Of a DNA stretch of 21,098 nucleotides, positions 19,977 through 21,098 are shown one piece after another. The stretch covers positions 1-21,098 of the forward strand of contig ATSW01007437.1 of NCBI GenBank assembly GCA_000444245.1, given 5' to 3'. The number at the start of each line of letters is the position of its first letter. Within the stretch, counting starts at the first letter, position 1. The translations under genes and the position numbers were made by a program. The notes beneath the pieces are model-generated. The model searched no databases. It saw nothing but the letters and a program-made list of their open reading frames with translations, and was not told the origin of the DNA. Source of the DNA: Botryllus schlosseri (taxonomy: Eukaryota; Chordata; Ascidiacea; Stolidobranchia; Styelidae).

Positions 19977-20317
19977 GCTGCGTAAATCATGTAATTTCTA
20001 TAATATAGCAATCTGCGATTAACACCTCTAAAAGCTTTTTGAAAGCACTTACAAGAGTGGCTTCTGCTTCCACTTGAAATAGTTATGCACTTCTCGTTAA
20101 TTGCTATTGTTCTACTTGTAATTGAGTAGAAATTTACGTCGTCACTTCAACTTCTACTTGATTAGCAACAGTTACTACTTTGAGAGGGTCTTCTCGCTAG
20201 CAATAAGAAGTCCACCAAACACGCAGCAACACATATCAAATTCAACACGCAGCACGCTCAACAATCAGAATTCATTCAGTTTAGTTCATTTTATTATTTA
20301 AAAAAAGCACCCAGTCA

Positions 20318-20380
20318 ATACACTGCAAGATTGCGATACAAAAGATAGGAAGGTGTCGAAATGAATTGGAGTAGTCTTTG
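20318..20380 (+). repeat. 60-bp dispersed repeat, copy 2
   Basis: It reads GATTGCGATACA, then AAAGATAGGAAGGTGTCGAA and TTGGAGTAGTCTTT. It matches the minus strand of 15838-15900 at roughly 85 percent by eye. Flanks do not match, so only this core is shared. Confidence 0.6.
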
Positions 20381-20384
20381 AAAT

Positions 20385-20410
20385 CATCACCCACCTGGGC
20401 ATGGGTGATG
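20385..20410. repeat. perfect 9-bp hairpin
   Basis: CATCACCCA (20385-20393) and TGGGTGATG (20402-20410) pair around the loop CCTGGGCA. It lies directly after the 60-bp repeat copy. No poly-T follows, so it is not read as a pol III terminator. Confidence 0.6.
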
Positions 20411-20635
20411 TAAAGAGGAGGCATGCACACTGAGTGAAGGTAATAGAAGATAATACAAAAGGACAAGCGACAAACATGAGATGAAAAGAAAGTTCGATAT
20501 ATCAGATCGAGGTCCGGTAATCTCGGGCGNTGTCTATTAGTATTTTATTAGTATTTAATAATTAGTATTCATGTATGCCAAAANCAAATCTATGATTATT
20601 ATCGGTACTGATACTACAGCATGAGTCGGTCCAAA

Positions 20636-20914
20636 TTACAATAATATATTGCGTCTTCTTCGGCTCAATATTCTGTTAATACTTTCAGACAGCAGTCTGT
20701 CGGACAAGGTACTTTCACTCGAATGGAGTGGCGAAGGTGAAGAAGTATTGTCAGCAACGATCCGCTTGCTTNAATGAGAGAAAACGGGTGAGTTGGAGTA
20801 AGTTATTGCAGTCGAGTGTCTAAGAAATGATCTTGCCAACGTTTCTAGAGCATGGCGTATAAACGCAATTATGAGCTCGTTTGACGAGTAANCACGAACA
20901 ACGCAAGAGGGCAT
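20636..20914 (-). CDS. doubtful minus-strand 3' exon
   Basis: A minus-strand frame ends in a Ser/Arg-rich stretch (SSPSPLHSSESTLSDRLL, then SRRRRN) and a stop at 20636. An acceptor-like CATTTCTTAG lies within it near 20820, and an AATAAA on the minus strand lies about 90 bases past the stop (around 20545). Two Ns fall in the frame, and one of the codons could be a stop. No domain is recognised. It could be the last exon of a convergent gene, or chance. Confidence 0.2.
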   Translation of the reverse strand: MPSCVVRXYSSNELIIAFIRHALETLARSFLRHSTAITYSNSPVFSHXSKRIVADNTSSPSPLHSSESTLSDRLLSESINRILSRRRRNILL

Positions 20915-21081
20915 AATAATGAGTGAACGATATAATTCGTTTTTGTACCATTGTAAATCCAGATAGGTTACTTATTAACAAAAGGTAGCCAGTTTCAGTG
21001 CTTAGCAACCTTTGAGTTATAATTATACATCACTTTATTCTCATTTGTATAAAGTAAGAGTGTGNAGGCTTGTCCATTGAC

Positions 21082-21098
21082 CTNTCTCTTATACACAT
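21082..21098. other. untrimmed Nextera transposase adapter at the contig end
   Basis: CTNTCTCTTATACACAT matches the first 17 bases of the Nextera mosaic-end read-through sequence (CTGTCTCTTATACACAT), with only the N undetermined. It lies at the very end of the window. This is library DNA, not genome, and bases just before it come from a read end. Confidence 0.93.

Larger units (their letters stand above)
19977..20635. other. non-coding stretch, probably intron of the Ly6-like gene
   Basis: No exon with the remaining LU cysteines was found. It holds the 60-bp repeat copy, a hairpin, and short TATTAGTATT repeats at about 20535-20570 with two Ns. Confidence 0.4.

Noticed and set aside
1-21098. 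CRISPR array, prophage, bacterial operon, or retroviral/LTR element
   Set aside because: No regularly spaced repeats, no bacterial gene structure, no reverse transcriptase, capsid or envelope pattern, and no long terminal direct repeats were seen.

Overview
The window looks like a piece of an invertebrate metazoan genome. Coding islands are intron-bearing, with GT...AG introns in phase 1 between extracellular modules, and they sit in long AT-rich non-coding DNA littered with degenerate repeats. The last 17 bases match the Nextera transposase mosaic end, so the window probably ends where a short-read contig ends. Scattered single Ns fit that. The clade cannot be fixed from the sequence; a marine deuterostome or lophotrochozoan is only a guess.

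Layout: (1) 1-2586 is mostly non-coding and contains a non-autonomous DNA transposon (880-1877) with GTGAAC-rich terminal inverted repeats. (2) 2587-4546 is the best gene. A six-cysteine Sushi/CCP exon is spliced in phase 1 to a large terminal exon that encodes a transmembrane helix and a cytoplasmic tail of about 540 residues rich in Lys/Arg, with tyrosine motifs, a PxxP stretch, an acidic Ser/Glu patch and several nuclear-localisation-like clusters. The 5' exons are not recognised. (3) 4547-7256 is non-coding with a weak tRNA-like SINE head. (4) 7257-7955 encodes a 232-residue type II single-pass membrane protein of unknown family. (5) 7956-16633 is gene-poor. It holds a short interspersed repeat seen five times, one copy flanked by 13-bp direct repeats, and a pair of large inverted arms (13261-13572 and 15285-15530). 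(6) 16634-16919 may be an exon with a BH3-like motif; this is weakly supported. (7) 19301-19587 is a TATA box followed by the first two exons of a secreted or surface Ly6/uPAR (LU, three-finger) protein. A truncated second copy of the first-region transposon lies just inside its next intron. (8) 19977-21098 holds repeats and one doubtful minus-strand 3' exon.

There is no operon logic here. The two recognisable genes both encode extracellular disulphide-rich modules (CCP and LU), which are used in cell-surface recognition and complement control in animals. Nothing in the sequence shows that they work together. The candidate most worth following is the CCP receptor with its unusual basic, motif-rich tail.
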